A stretch of DNA of 64,000 nucleotides from Aeromonas australiensis. Lineage in GTDB: Bacteria > Pseudomonadota > Gammaproteobacteria > Enterobacterales > Aeromonadaceae. Of the stretch, positions 41,237 through 50,141 are shown in pieces. A program made the translations under genes and the position numbers. The stretch covers positions 1 to 64,000 of the forward strand of contig NZ_CDDH01000112.1 in NCBI RefSeq assembly GCF_000819725.1, written 5' to 3'. The notes beneath the pieces are model-generated. The model was not told the DNA's origin, did no database searches, and saw only the letters and a program-made list of their open reading frames with translations. How positions within the stretch are numbered: position 1 is the first letter of the stretch; every line of letters starts with the position of its first letter.

Positions 41237-41890
41237 ATGGAGCTGTATCTCGATACCGCCGATGTGGCGGCAGTGCGTCGCTGGTCACGGATCCTGCCGT
41301 TGGCCGGTGTCACCACCAATCCTTCCATTACTGCCGCCGGGGGATTGCCGCTCTGTGAGCTGCTGCCCGCCCTGCGCGACGTACTGGGTCCCAAGGCGCG
41401 CCTGTTTGCCCAGGTGATGGCCAAAACCGAAACCGAGATGGTGCGCGAGGCATTTGCCCTGCGTGAGCTGGACCCGGATCTGGTGATCAAGATCCCGGTG
41501 TGCGCAGAGGGGCTGGCGGCCATCAAGAGCCTGACCGCCAACGGGGTACCGACCCTGGGTACCGCTGTCTATACCCCGCTGCAGGGCTGGCTGGCGGCAG
41601 TGGCGGGGGCGGAATATGTCGCGCCCTACGTTAACCGGCTGGATGCCCAGGGCGGTGATGGCATTGCCACCGTGCAGGAGCTGCAACAGCTGCTTGCGCT
41701 GCACGCCCCGAACAGCAAGGTGCTGGCGGCATCATTTCGCACTCCCCGTCAGGCCCTCGACTGCCTGCTGGCGGGTTGCCAATCGATTACCTTGCCGCTT
41801 GATGTGGCGGAGCAGCTGCTGAGCGTGCCGGCGGTGGATGCGGCGCTGCTGAAGTTTGATCAGGATTGGCAACGCGCTTTCGGTCATTGA
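41237..41890 (+). CDS. fsa: Fructose-6-phosphate aldolase (transaldolase-like)
   Basis: A 217-residue enzyme of the FSA/TalC type that splits fructose-6-phosphate into dihydroxyacetone and glyceraldehyde-3-phosphate. ATG 41237 gives [16 protein letters not shown] and has AAGGAG six bases upstream. The Schiff-base lysine is in [12 protein letters not shown], with GVTTNPSI near the start and [16 protein letters not shown] later. In E. coli fsaA lies with the ybiWY glycyl radical pair, as here, although in this genome it is divergent. The shared FNR site suggests joint anaerobic control. Confidence 0.92.
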   Translation: MELYLDTADVAAVRRWSRILPLAGVTTNPSITAAGGLPLCELLPALRDVLGPKARLFAQVMAKTETEMVREAFALRELDPDLVIKIPVCAEGLAAIKSLTANGVPTLGTAVYTPLQGWLAAVAGAEYVAPYVNRLDAQGGDGIATVQELQQLLALHAPNSKVLAASFRTPRQALDCLLAGCQSITLPLDVAEQLLSVPAVDAALLKFDQDWQRAFGH

Positions 41891-42001
41891 TTGCAGTGAT
41901 AAGGGGGGATGTAAGAGACGCGTATTGTGGGGATTGACCGACTAGACTGGAGAGAGGTAGTCGCATGTGCAGGCTGCCTTGCACTCTACCGGAGGTATCC
42001 C

Positions 42002-42181
42002 ATGAGCGACCATCTGCTACTCCCCCATGGTGAAGATTTACGACGTGCGGTGCGCTGGCTCAGCGAGCATCACTTGTATGATATTGCCGCCATTGAAGAG
42101 GCGAGCCAGCGTTTTGATCTCTCGCCGCTGGATGAGGAGTTTCTGATCCGGCATTGGCTCGATAACCAGCGCCAATCCTGA
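42002..42181 (+). CDS. Small conserved protein
   Basis: A 59-residue protein. GGAGG lies six bases before ATG 42002, and the product MSDHLLLPHGEDLRRAVRWLSEHH is strongly helical and charged. No family recognised. It ends 15 bases before the end of the convergent HD-GYP gene. Coding is supported mainly by the good ribosome site and gene-like codon use. Confidence 0.65.
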   Translation: MSDHLLLPHGEDLRRAVRWLSEHHLYDIAAIEEASQRFDLSPLDEEFLIRHWLDNQRQS

Positions 42182-42196
42182 GGTACGAACGCAGGG

Positions 42197-43396
42197 TTAG
42201 ACGAAGTTGACGAGGTTGATGCCAAACCCCTTGGGGTCGACCGTGCACTCGATGCTCTCCTGCACGCTCGCTTTGGCCAGATCCAGCCATTGCACCTCGA
42301 GGTAGTGACGCTGGGTGGCGTGATAGATCACCTTGACCACCGGCTTGAGCGGCTGCTGCTCGTTGCGCTGCATCACGATAGCCAGGCGCTGGTTCGAGAG
42401 CTGCACCAGCGTACCCACCGGATAGACCCCCATGCACTTGATGAACTTGGTGACCAGTTCGGCATCAAAGTGCTGATTAGCCCCCTTGAGCAAAATCCGG
42501 AAGGCCTGGGTCGGCTGCATGCCAGCCTTGTAGACTCTGTCGGCCGTCACAGCGTCATAGACATCGACGATGCCACTCATTCGGGTATAGAGGGAGAGCT
42601 GGTCGCCTTTGAGCCGCTGCGGGTAGCCGGAGCCATCGAGCCGCTCGTGGTGGTTGGCGGCCACCTCCAGCATGGTGGGGGTGATGCCCGGGGTATTGCT
42701 GAGGATCTCGTAACTGTGCACCACATGCTGACGCATGATGACAAACTCCTCATCGGTCAGCTTACCCGGTTTGTGGAGCACCTCGTCCGGTGTCATGATC
42801 TTGCCTACATCGTGCAGCAGGCCGCCCAGGGTCAACTCCTTGAGTACGCTACGCTCCAGCCCCAGATAGCGGCCGAAGTTGGCCAGCAGAATGGCCACGT
42901 TCATGGAGTGCTCCATCAGGTAGGCATCCTTGGCGCGAATACGGGCCAGACAGAGCATGGCATCGCCGTGGGTAAACATGGTGTCCACCATCTCTTCGGC
43001 GACTTCGGCCAGCGGGGTGATGTCGATGGGTTCACCCGCTTTGAGGTGGCGAATGAACTTGCCTTGCAGCTCGCGCGCTTCCTGATAGAGGCGGCGAATT
43101 TTAAGCTCCCGTCCTTCGCTGTTTGCACTAGCCCGGCGCCCTACCTGGGCGCTGTTGGCGTTGAGGTCGGGGGAGGTAACGGCGTCACTCTCGGCACTGC
43201 CCAGCTTGCTACGGGCCAGATCGATGCGTACCGTGAGTACCCCCTGGCGCACCAGATTGGCAATTTGCGCCACGCTGGTCACCAAGCCCATCTGGGCGAT
43301 CTCCATCCCACCTGTCTGGCTGGCGATAGCAATGACATACATGCCGGGTTTGAGCTGGTTGACGGGAATGACGGGATAGGATGCTTGAGACTTCAT
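42197..43396 (-). CDS. HD-GYP cyclic-di-GMP phosphodiesterase
   Basis: A 399-residue cytosolic protein. Start ATG 43396 (MKSQASYPVIPVNQLKPGMYV) has AGGAAG six bases upstream. The N-terminal DUF3391 domain (about 8-140) precedes an HD-GYP domain (about 150-345) with GLLHDVGKI (H195, D196) and HHERLDGSGYP intact, so hydrolysis of c-di-GMP to pGpG/GMP is expected. With the GGDEF-EAL protein earlier it is the second c-di-GMP enzyme in the window. Confidence 0.93.
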   Translation of the reverse strand: MKSQASYPVIPVNQLKPGMYVIAIASQTGGMEIAQMGLVTSVAQIANLVRQGVLTVRIDLARSKLGSAESDAVTSPDLNANSAQVGRRASANSEGRELKIRRLYQEARELQGKFIRHLKAGEPIDITPLAEVAEEMVDTMFTHGDAMLCLARIRAKDAYLMEHSMNVAILLANFGRYLGLERSVLKELTLGGLLHDVGKIMTPDEVLHKPGKLTDEEFVIMRQHVVHSYEILSNTPGITPTMLEVAANHHERLDGSGYPQRLKGDQLSLYTRMSGIVDVYDAVTADRVYKAGMQPTQAFRILLKGANQHFDAELVTKFIKCMGVYPVGTLVQLSNQRLAIVMQRNEQQPLKPVVKVIYHATQRHYLEVQWLDLAKASVQESIECTVDPKGFGINLVNFV

Positions 43397-43564
43397 GAGG
43401 GCTTCCTGACGCTTATTATTATGAGTATCGTTCGGATGGGTCACACCGGAGAAGTGTAACATCGGATAACCCGTTCGTCATAATTGGCAACCCCTTAACA
43501 GTGGCGTTGTCGCCCCCGCCCGATATAATAACCCCCCTTTACTTGTTGGACTCCGAGGTTGTGA

Positions 43565-44257
43565 ATGCGGCTTGATAAATTTCTGTGCGATTGTTCCGAT
43601 TTGACCCGCTCGCTGGCAGGCAAACTGATCCGTCAGGGCGAGGTCATGGTAGATGGCATTGTGGTCAAGCAGCCCGCTTTTCATATCAATGAGCAGAGCC
43701 AGATCGAGTTTGACGGTGTGCTGCTGACGCTGGCGCAGCGCAACCGCTATTTCATGCTGCACAAGCCGGAAGGGTATGTCTGCTCCAACGAGGATCCGGA
43801 TCACCCGACCGTCTTCTTCCTGATGGATGAACCGGCGATGGGCAAGCTGCATGTAGTGGGTCGCCTCGACCTCGATACCACGGGTCTGGTGCTAGTGACC
43901 GACGACGGTCAATGGTCCCACCGTATCACCTCGCCGCGTCGCGAATGTGCCAAGACTTATCATGTCTGGTTGGCCGAACCGGTGAGCCCGGATGCAATCG
44001 CACTGTTCGCCGACGGGGTCTACCTGCGTAACGAGACTGATAAAACCCGTCCTGCCCAGCTGGAAATTCTTGGCGAGTGCGAGGCCCGCCTGACCATTCA
44101 CGAAGGCAAGTACCATCAGGTCAAGCGGATGTTTGCCTCCATCGGTAACAAGGTAGTGGGACTGCATCGCGAGCAGATTGGTGGCCTGATGCTGGATGAG
44201 GCGCTGGCCCCTGGTGAATATCGCGAGCTGACCGCTGAGGAGATTGCCCTGTTCTGA
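43565..44257 (+). CDS. rsuA: 16S rRNA pseudouridine(516) synthase RsuA
   Basis: A 230-residue enzyme (E. coli RsuA 231 aa) that makes the single pseudouridine of 16S rRNA. An S4-like RNA-binding domain (1-60) is followed by the catalytic domain with GRLDLDTTGLVLVTDDG, holding the catalytic aspartate, and GKYHQVKRMFASIGNKVVGLHRE. Whole-length similarity to RsuA, including YVCSNEDPDHPTVFF, separates it from RluB/E/F. Confidence 0.95.
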   Translation: MRLDKFLCDCSDLTRSLAGKLIRQGEVMVDGIVVKQPAFHINEQSQIEFDGVLLTLAQRNRYFMLHKPEGYVCSNEDPDHPTVFFLMDEPAMGKLHVVGRLDLDTTGLVLVTDDGQWSHRITSPRRECAKTYHVWLAEPVSPDAIALFADGVYLRNETDKTRPAQLEILGECEARLTIHEGKYHQVKRMFASIGNKVVGLHREQIGGLMLDEALAPGEYRELTAEEIALF

Positions 44258-44276
44258 GCAAGGGTGGTGCCGGGTG

Positions 44277-45176
44277 TCAGTGAGTGCTGAAACCCAGCAC
44301 CAGCGCCGTGCCCAGGGTGGCAATCAGTGCACCCGCCCAGGCGGCAACGGATGGCCGCTCCCCCGAGTGCCACCACAACAGCGGCAGCAGCAGTACCGGC
44401 GTGGTGGAGGAGAGAATGGCCACCATGCCCACCTCGCCCTGCCGCAGTGCCATCAGGATCAGCGTCATCCCCAGCCCCATCGCCAGAAAGCCGTTGGTGG
44501 CAATCATGGCGAGGATCTGGCGATTGACCGGTTTTAGCGGCATGGCCAGCGGCAAGCGCCCCAGCCGCAGGACGCAGTGGGCCAGCAGGGCACTGCCCAT
44601 CCGGATACCCGATGCACTCACCGCATCCACCTCACCACTCATCATCACCGGCTTGGCGATGATGGCTCCCACGCTTTGACACAGTGCCGCCGTCAGGCCA
44701 AGGCCAATTCCCAGCGCCAGATTGCCACGGATCTGCTCCCACTCGTTGCTGCTACTGCGTCTGCCAAACAGGATCGCCAGCATCACGCCGGCAAAGACCA
44801 GCACGGCCCCCAGCAGTCGCCAGCCCGTCAGCTGTTCATTAAATAGCCACAGCCCAAGCAGGGCGGAGAACAGCGCATGGCAGGAGAAGAGCAGGGCACT
44901 GCGTCTTGGCCCCAGCCGGTTCATGCAGGCAAACAACGCTGTATCGCCCACGAAGATGCCGACCAGCCCCGAGATGGCGAGCAGGGGCAGGGCGCTTGCG
45001 GTGAGGGTTTGCCAGCCACCGGTGAGCAGACTCATGGTGCCGAGCATCAGGCTGACCAGAAACATGCGCCAGCGGCTGTAGGCAAATGCGCCGAGATGAC
45101 GGGCCGGTTTGACCGAAATTAGCGCTGCAACTGCCCATAAACTGGCCGACGCGAGGGCAAGCCACTCATAACCCAT
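44277..45176 (-). CDS. EamA/DMT-family transporter
   Basis: A 299-residue membrane protein with ten predicted helices in two EamA repeats (about 5-135 and 150-290). ATG 45176 (MGYEWLALASASLWAVAALISV) follows AGGAG by five bases. The family exports metabolites or amino acids; the substrate is unknown. It converges on rsuA, 19 bases from its stop. Confidence 0.88.
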   Translation of the reverse strand: MGYEWLALASASLWAVAALISVKPARHLGAFAYSRWRMFLVSLMLGTMSLLTGGWQTLTASALPLLAISGLVGIFVGDTALFACMNRLGPRRSALLFSCHALFSALLGLWLFNEQLTGWRLLGAVLVFAGVMLAILFGRRSSSNEWEQIRGNLALGIGLGLTAALCQSVGAIIAKPVMMSGEVDAVSASGIRMGSALLAHCVLRLGRLPLAMPLKPVNRQILAMIATNGFLAMGLGMTLILMALRQGEVGMVAILSSTTPVLLLPLLWWHSGERPSVAAWAGALIATLGTALVLGFSTH

Positions 45177-45332
45177 AAAAACTCCTGAAAAAATTAACCC
45201 GAAAGACTCCATCTCCCGGGCAAGCCCGATACAATACGGGCCGTTTTCGGGGATAACAAGCGCGGTATCAGGCATTCATCAGGCGCGCCGTCGGCCTTCC
45301 CCTCCTGCAGTGGTTTTATTCGAGGTTTTGTC

Positions 45333-46970
45333 ATGAGGTATGGTTTCTTCCCCAAGCTGGCGCAACGCTGGCTCTCCCCGCTATTGCTTGCCGTGCTGGC
45401 TGGGCCCCTGGCCCATGCCACCACCGTTGAGCAGCAGCCTTTGCTTGCCGATCGGCAAACCCTGGTCAAGGGCAACGGCGGTGAGCCGGAGTCGCTGGAT
45501 CCGGCACTGGTGCGCTCCGGTTTTCCGGGGGAGGCGGTACTGGTCGATCTGTTTGAAGGGCTGGTCAGCGAAGATGGTCAGGGGCATATCGTCCCTGCTC
45601 AGGCACAGCGCTGGGAGGTGAGTGAAGATGGGCAGGAGTGGCGATTCTTCCTGCGCCCCCAACTGAAGTGGTCCAATGGCGAGCCGCTGGTGGCCGCTGA
45701 TTTCGTCTATGGCTGGCGCCGTCTGCTCGATCCGGCCATCAACTCCCCTTCAGCGGGATTGCTGCTGGCGACGGGGATCAACAATGCGCAATCCATCTAT
45801 GCCGGTGCGCTGGAGCTCGGCAATCTGGGCATTGAAGCGCAAAGCGATCAAATCCTGAAAATCACCCTGGAGCGACCGGTTCCCTATTTCCTGCAGCTCA
45901 TCAGTCAGCGCCCCTTTGTGCCGGTCAATCAGAAGGCGATAGCCAAGTTTGGCAAGCAGTGGACCGAGCCCGGCAAGCTGGTGAGCAATGGTGCTTATCG
46001 GCTGGCAAGCTGGACGCCGAACGAGCAGATCGAAGCCGAGCGCAATATCCACTACTGGGATGACCTTCACACCCGTATCGGACGGGTCACCTATCTGCCT
46101 ATCACTTCGCAACATGCCGAACGGCTGCGCTATGAGGCTGGTGAAATACAGCTCACCAACAAGGTCTCCCTCGGCTATTACCAGAAGATGAAGCGCGAGT
46201 CTCCGGAGCGGCTCTGGGGCTTGCCGCTGTTTGGCACCTATCTCTATACGTTCAATTTGAAACGCCCCGAACTGCAGGATGTGCGGGTGCGTCAGGCGCT
46301 CTCCATGGTGGTTGATCGACAGCAGCTCATTGGATCGGTGAGCGGGCAGGATGAACAGGCGGCATGGTCACTGTTGCCGGAGATGCCGGGTTACCCCCGG
46401 GTGGTATTGCCTGTGGCGCTTGAGGATATGCCGACCCGCCAGGCCAAAGCGGCATCCTTGTTGTCAGCGGCTGGCTATCACAGTGCCAATCCACTCAAGC
46501 TGAGCATTACCTACAACAGCGCCGACACCCACAAGCAGATGGCGATGGCCATTGCTGCCATGTGGCAGAAGCTGGGGGTACAGGTCACCCTCAACAGTCT
46601 GGAGTGGGGCACCTATCAGGTGGCCAAGGATAGCGGTGATTTCCAGGTGGCCAGAAGTTTCCTGTTTGGCGATTACGTGGAGCCGTCAGCCATGCTGGGC
46701 AGCTTCCGTTGTCAGGATCTGCGCAACGAGAGCGGCTACTGCAATCCCGATTTTGATCTGCTGCTGGAGCAGGCGGCCAATACGCTGGATAGCGCGAGCC
46801 GGGTTGAACTCTACCGGCATGCCGAGCAGTTACTGCTTGAGGAGGCGCCGATCCTCCCCGTGTATCATTACAATCAGACGAGACTGGTCGATCCCGCGCT
46901 GCGAGGGCTGCCCAGCCAGAATTTGAAAGGGACGATTGCCACCAAGGATCTCTATTTCAGCCTGCAGTGA
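45333..46970 (+). CDS. Oligopeptide ABC transporter substrate-binding protein (OppA/MppA-like)
   Basis: A 545-residue periplasmic protein; signal peptide to about residue 30 (LLLAVLAGPLAHA). Family features: LVKGNGGEPESLDPALVRSGFPGEAVLVDLFEGLV, LKWSNGEPLVAADFVYGWRRLLDP and LVSNGAYRLASWTPNEQIEAERN, all as in OppA/MppA. No opp permease or ATPase genes follow, so it must use a transporter encoded elsewhere. The next gene begins ten bases later and is probably co-transcribed. Confidence 0.92.
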   Translation: MRYGFFPKLAQRWLSPLLLAVLAGPLAHATTVEQQPLLADRQTLVKGNGGEPESLDPALVRSGFPGEAVLVDLFEGLVSEDGQGHIVPAQAQRWEVSEDGQEWRFFLRPQLKWSNGEPLVAADFVYGWRRLLDPAINSPSAGLLLATGINNAQSIYAGALELGNLGIEAQSDQILKITLERPVPYFLQLISQRPFVPVNQKAIAKFGKQWTEPGKLVSNGAYRLASWTPNEQIEAERNIHYWDDLHTRIGRVTYLPITSQHAERLRYEAGEIQLTNKVSLGYYQKMKRESPERLWGLPLFGTYLYTFNLKRPELQDVRVRQALSMVVDRQQLIGSVSGQDEQAAWSLLPEMPGYPRVVLPVALEDMPTRQAKAASLLSAAGYHSANPLKLSITYNSADTHKQMAMAIAAMWQKLGVQVTLNSLEWGTYQVAKDSGDFQVARSFLFGDYVEPSAMLGSFRCQDLRNESGYCNPDFDLLLEQAANTLDSASRVELYRHAEQLLLEEAPILPVYHYNQTRLVDPALRGLPSQNLKGTIATKDLYFSLQ

Positions 46971-46980
46971 GGAGCATTTC

Positions 46981-47523
46981 ATGAAACTTGCCATCATTTC
47001 CGACATCCACGGCAGCATCATTGCGCTGGAACGAGTACTGACCCAACTTGAGCCCTGGCAGCCGGATCACTATCTGCTGCTCGGCGATCTGCTCAATCAT
47101 GGCCCGCGCAATCCTCTGCCGGAGGGATATAGCCCGGCGGCGGTAGCTAATCGCCTTAACGAGCTTGCACCGCAAATCATCGCGGTGCGGGGTAATTGCG
47201 ACTCCGAAGTGGATCAGATGCTGTTGCACTTTCCCATTACCGCCCCCTACAACCAGTTGCTGATCGATGAACGGCGCTGGTTTGTCAGCCACGGTCATCT
47301 TTATCGCCCGGATGAAGTACAACTGCCGGCGGGCAGTCTCTTCCTGAGCGGTCACACCCATGTACCTGTGCTGGAGTGGCAGGGGGAGCGGATATTGATG
47401 AACCCGGGGTCAATCTGTTTCCCGCGCGGTGAGCTGCCGGCGAGTTACGGGTGCTATGAGGACGGAGTGTTGCGTGTCAATGGGTGTGAGGATGGGCGGG
47501 AGTTGCTGCGACTGGTGCTTTAA
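46981..47523 (+). CDS. yfcE: YfcE-family metallophosphodiesterase
   Basis: A 180-residue calcineurin-like phosphoesterase (E. coli YfcE 184 aa). The metal ligands are complete: ISDIHGS, LLGDLLNHGPR, VRGNCDSEVD, SHGHLY and SGHTHVP. YfcE hydrolyses phosphodiesters in vitro with Mn; its true substrate is not established. GAGGAGC precedes ATG 46981. Confidence 0.92.
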   Translation: MKLAIISDIHGSIIALERVLTQLEPWQPDHYLLLGDLLNHGPRNPLPEGYSPAAVANRLNELAPQIIAVRGNCDSEVDQMLLHFPITAPYNQLLIDERRWFVSHGHLYRPDEVQLPAGSLFLSGHTHVPVLEWQGERILMNPGSICFPRGELPASYGCYEDGVLRVNGCEDGRELLRLVL

Positions 47524-47531
47524 AACGGAGA

Positions 47532-47569
47532 TAAAAAATGCAAGGCCTGATAAGCGATGTCAGGCCTTG
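47532..47569 (-). terminator. Terminator of flgMN (overlaps flgN stop)
   Basis: CAAGGCCTGA / TCAGGCCTTG 10-bp perfect stem (47541-47550 with 47560-47569). On the minus strand it is followed by CATTTTTTATC, a proper T run. The stem includes the flgN stop codon. On the plus strand it may also end the yfcE transcript. Confidence 0.85.
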
Positions 47570-47976
47570 ATACCGTAGGAGCGGGTGCCAGAGCGAGTAT
47601 TGCCTTTGGCGTCATAGGTCAGGCTGCTGCGATCGCGCAGCTGACTCAGAAAGGTTGCCAGACGACGGTTGGAGACCATGCTCAATTCAAGCAAGCGGCC
47701 ATTAAGATCATTTTGGGCTTGGCAGGCATCCAGTTTTACACGAAGCTGCGCCATCTCATCGGGATAGGCGGCTAGTTGCTGTGCCAGTTCTGGCATCTCT
47801 GCCAGCGTCTTGTCCAGCGTTTCTATCGCAGCAAGCAACTGCTGTTTGCGCTCGGTCAGTGCAGGCAGGGCCAGTGCCTGATGCTGTTCGAGCAAGCTGA
47901 ACTCCTCTTCCAGAATGCCTTGCATCTGGCTGAGATAAGCATCTTGAGTATGCAGTAACGAAGGTAAGTCCATCAT
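47560..47976 (-). CDS. flgN: Flagellar chaperone FlgN
   Basis: A 138-residue helical chaperone for the hook-filament junction proteins FlgK and FlgL. Nearly the whole protein is heptad-like helix (LHTQDAYLSQMQGILEEEFSLLEQHQALALPALTERKQQLLAAIE, FlgN family), with a basic tail. Two adjacent ATGs (47976, 47973) overlap the flgM stop. FlgK and FlgL are encoded at the far end of the same locus. Confidence 0.92.
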   Translation of the reverse strand: MMDLPSLLHTQDAYLSQMQGILEEEFSLLEQHQALALPALTERKQQLLAAIETLDKTLAEMPELAQQLAAYPDEMAQLRVKLDACQAQNDLNGRLLELSMVSNRRLATFLSQLRDRSSLTYDAKGNTRSGTRSYGIKA

Positions 47977-48293
47977 CCCAGAACTTTGTCCAGATTGGTC
48001 TCGAAACCGAACATCTTCTTGGCAACCGCTTCGCTGTTGACCTGATATTCGCCACTGGCAACGGCTTGTTTCAGCCGTTCGACCTTGCTCTCATTGCCGG
48101 TCGAGGCGGTATTGAGGTTTTGTTGCATTTTTTGCAATTGTTGCGCCTCACTGGTCAAGGAGACGGAGTCCGGCTTGACAGTAGCCGCTTTGTTTTCGGG
48201 CGAGTAGGTGACTGACTTGCTGCCTGCCCCCTGGCTAGTAGCGGTATTTTGCAACCGATTATTCGCCAAGTTGTTGATATTGTTGATGGCCAT
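47973..48293 (-). CDS. flgM: Anti-sigma-28 factor FlgM
   Basis: A 106-residue anti-sigma factor that holds FliA (sigma-28) until the hook is complete and is then exported. Features: MAINNINNLANNRLQNT start, PDSVSLTSEAQQLQKMQQNL, and the C-terminal sigma-binding helices KVERLKQAVASGEYQVNSEAVAKKM. A near-consensus sigma-28 promoter lies 40 to 66 bases upstream, giving the known feedback in which FliA drives its own antagonist. Confidence 0.95.
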   Translation of the reverse strand: MAINNINNLANNRLQNTATSQGAGSKSVTYSPENKAATVKPDSVSLTSEAQQLQKMQQNLNTASTGNESKVERLKQAVASGEYQVNSEAVAKKMFGFETNLDKVLG

Positions 48294-48332
48294 TTTAGTT
48301 ACCTTCGTCTGCTTTAAGGTTTGCTTACCTGT

Positions 48333-48359
48333 TTATCGGTGCGGCAGGTCAAAACTTTA
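48333..48359 (-). promoter_or_regulatory. Sigma-28 (FliA) promoter of flgMN
   Basis: On the minus strand TAAAGTTT, 11 bases, then ACCGATAA: the -35 is perfect and the -10 matches 7 of 8 of GCCGATAA, with exact spacing. Confidence 0.9.
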
Positions 48360-48384
48360 GAAAAAAGTTGTCAAGGATCCGGAT

Positions 48385-49068
48385 TTAAAAAGTGACCGAT
48401 ACGGCACCTACAGCACTGACTTTACCCTCAACGGTTTTGCCGGAGCGAATATTGACGAGTTTGATGATCTCTCCGAAGCTACCATCTTGCAAGGCTCGGG
48501 CCATGGTTTTGATCTGGAAGTTGTTGTTTTCTGCCGTCAGAGTGACCTGATCCCCTTTGCAGACCACACAAACCTGGCTCAAACGGATGGGTTGCCCCGG
48601 TTTTAGCTCCCGCTTGCTGCGTACTCCGATAAGAGGGGCCGTGTCAGTCAGGTAGTCGCCGCGGATCAGGGTCTGATCCTGATAGGCGAGGACCAGCTGG
48701 TTTTCACTCAGCAGGTCCCCTTTGGCGATAGGGTTGGCCACAGTGACATAGGGTTTTTGAATGCTGACCCGTACTGGTAGATAGATGTCCCAGGGTCTAT
48801 CTTCCTCACATTTCAGGTAAACTGTTGTATTACGGCGAATTTCCATTTTTGCTGGTAAGCTAATAGTGAGCTGGTCATCACAGCGGGTCAGTGGGAGCCG
48901 TGTATCCAGCGTGGCAGAGGTCACCTCAACTCTGGCATCCAACGGAGCATCTATCTGGCTGTAAACGAACTCTTGCGCCTTTTCTTGCAGATAAGTCGTG
49001 ACGTCCGAGCCGTAGCTAGGAGCGATGCTGCCAAAAAAGAGGCTGATAAGTAAAAGTCGGTTAATCAT
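48385..49068 (-). CDS. flgA: Flagellar P-ring assembly chaperone FlgA
   Basis: A 227-residue periplasmic chaperone for the P-ring protein FlgI. Start ATG 49068 gives a compact signal peptide (MINRLLLISLFFGSIAPSYG); ATG 49101, 11 residues longer, is the alternative. The C-terminal SAF domain and beta-clip (VANPIAKGDLLSENQLVLAYQDQTLIRGDYLTD, RELKPGQPIRLSQV) fit FlgA. It is divergent from cheV, and a sigma-54-type promoter lies about 75-125 bases upstream. Confidence 0.93.
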   Translation of the reverse strand: MINRLLLISLFFGSIAPSYGSDVTTYLQEKAQEFVYSQIDAPLDARVEVTSATLDTRLPLTRCDDQLTISLPAKMEIRRNTTVYLKCEEDRPWDIYLPVRVSIQKPYVTVANPIAKGDLLSENQLVLAYQDQTLIRGDYLTDTAPLIGVRSKRELKPGQPIRLSQVCVVCKGDQVTLTAENNNFQIKTMARALQDGSFGEIIKLVNIRSGKTVEGKVSAVGAVSVTF

Positions 49069-49176
49069 TTTCGCTCGTTGGTCGATAAGTTGTTCACGCA
49101 TATCACCATATTTAACTATGATTGCTTCAGAATCTGTTCGTTGTCACATCGATAGTCTGACGCAATCCATCACGCA

Positions 49177-49192
49177 TGCATGATTAATGCCA
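49177..49192 (-). promoter_or_regulatory. Sigma-54-type promoter upstream of flgA
   Basis: On the minus strand TGGCAT-TAATC-ATGCA: GG and GC elements are exactly ten bases apart as in -24/-12 promoters, with two differences from TGGCAC-N5-TTGCA. Confidence 0.65.
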
Positions 49193-49212
49193 AGCGTTTT
49201 TAGGGAGTGTTT

Positions 49213-50124
49213 ATGGCCAGTATCCTGGACTCGGTCAACCAACGTACCCAGCTAGTGGGACAAAACCGGCTGGAGTTGTTGTTGTTTCGTCTCAATGGAC
49301 GTCAAAGATTTGGCATCAACGTATTCAAAGTGCGTGAAGTGTTGCAGTGCCCCCCCTTGACTGTGATGCCCAAACTAAACTCTTGCATTCGTGGGGTTGC
49401 CCATATTCGTGGCCAGACGATTTCGGTTATCGATCTCAGTATGGCGGTGGGCAAGCGCCCGATTGAAGACTTGAGTAAGTGTTTCATCATCATTTCTGAA
49501 TACAATCGCTCCATTCAGGGTTTTCTGGTGCACTCGGTTGAACGCATCATCAATATGAACTGGGAATCGATCCTGCCTCCGCCTAAAGGTGCGGGTCGCA
49601 TCAACTACATGACTGCTGTCACTGAAGTCGATGGTGAGTTGGTCGAGATCCTCGACGTTGAGCGAATTTTGAACGAAATTTCTCCGGTAGCAACAGATGT
49701 GAGCGAGGAGTTGGTTCAAGCCAGTGCTGATCACCCGACCTTGGGGCGTCCTGTTCTTGTGGCGGATGACTCCTCAGTGGCCCGCAAACAGGTGCAACGT
49801 GCGCTTGAGGCCATCGGCGTCGAGTGCGTGTTGGCAAAAGATGGTCGTGAAGCATTGAATATGTTGCTGGAAATGACCAAAAATGGCCCAATCAAGGATC
49901 AGGTTGCGCTGGTTATTTCGGATATCGAAATGCCAGAAATGGATGGTTACACCTTCACTGCCGAAATCCGGAATAATCCCAATCTCAAGGATTTGCATGT
50001 TATTCTGCATACCTCCCTCAGTGGGGTATTCAACCAGGCAATGGTGCAGAAAGTGGGGGCCAACAATTTCATCGCCAAGTTCCAGCCTGATGAATTGGCC
50101 AAGGCCGTACAAAACGCACTCTAA
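49213..50124 (+). CDS. cheV: Chemotaxis coupling protein CheV
   Basis: A 303-residue CheW-receiver fusion. ATG 49213 follows AGGGAG by five bases. The CheW domain (about 20-160) contains INVFKVREVLQCP and GRINYMTAVTEVDGELVEILDVE; the receiver domain (180-300) carries VLVADDSSVARKQ, the phospho-acceptor Asp237 (VISDIEMPEMDGY) and the Lys in NNFIAKFQPDELAK. It couples chemoreceptors to CheA and may buffer phosphate. cheR follows after 17 bases. This cheVR pair inside the flg locus is usual in Vibrio and Aeromonas. Confidence 0.95.
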   Translation: MASILDSVNQRTQLVGQNRLELLLFRLNGRQRFGINVFKVREVLQCPPLTVMPKLNSCIRGVAHIRGQTISVIDLSMAVGKRPIEDLSKCFIIISEYNRSIQGFLVHSVERIINMNWESILPPPKGAGRINYMTAVTEVDGELVEILDVERILNEISPVATDVSEELVQASADHPTLGRPVLVADDSSVARKQVQRALEAIGVECVLAKDGREALNMLLEMTKNGPIKDQVALVISDIEMPEMDGYTFTAEIRNNPNLKDLHVILHTSLSGVFNQAMVQKVGANNFIAKFQPDELAKAVQNAL

Positions 50125-50141
50125 TAAAGAAGAACAGCTGC

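Noticed and set aside
42290-43459. 389-codon plus-strand frame opposite the HD-GYP gene
   Set aside because: Antisense shadow; the His- and Val-rich translation is typical of reversed GC-rich codons.
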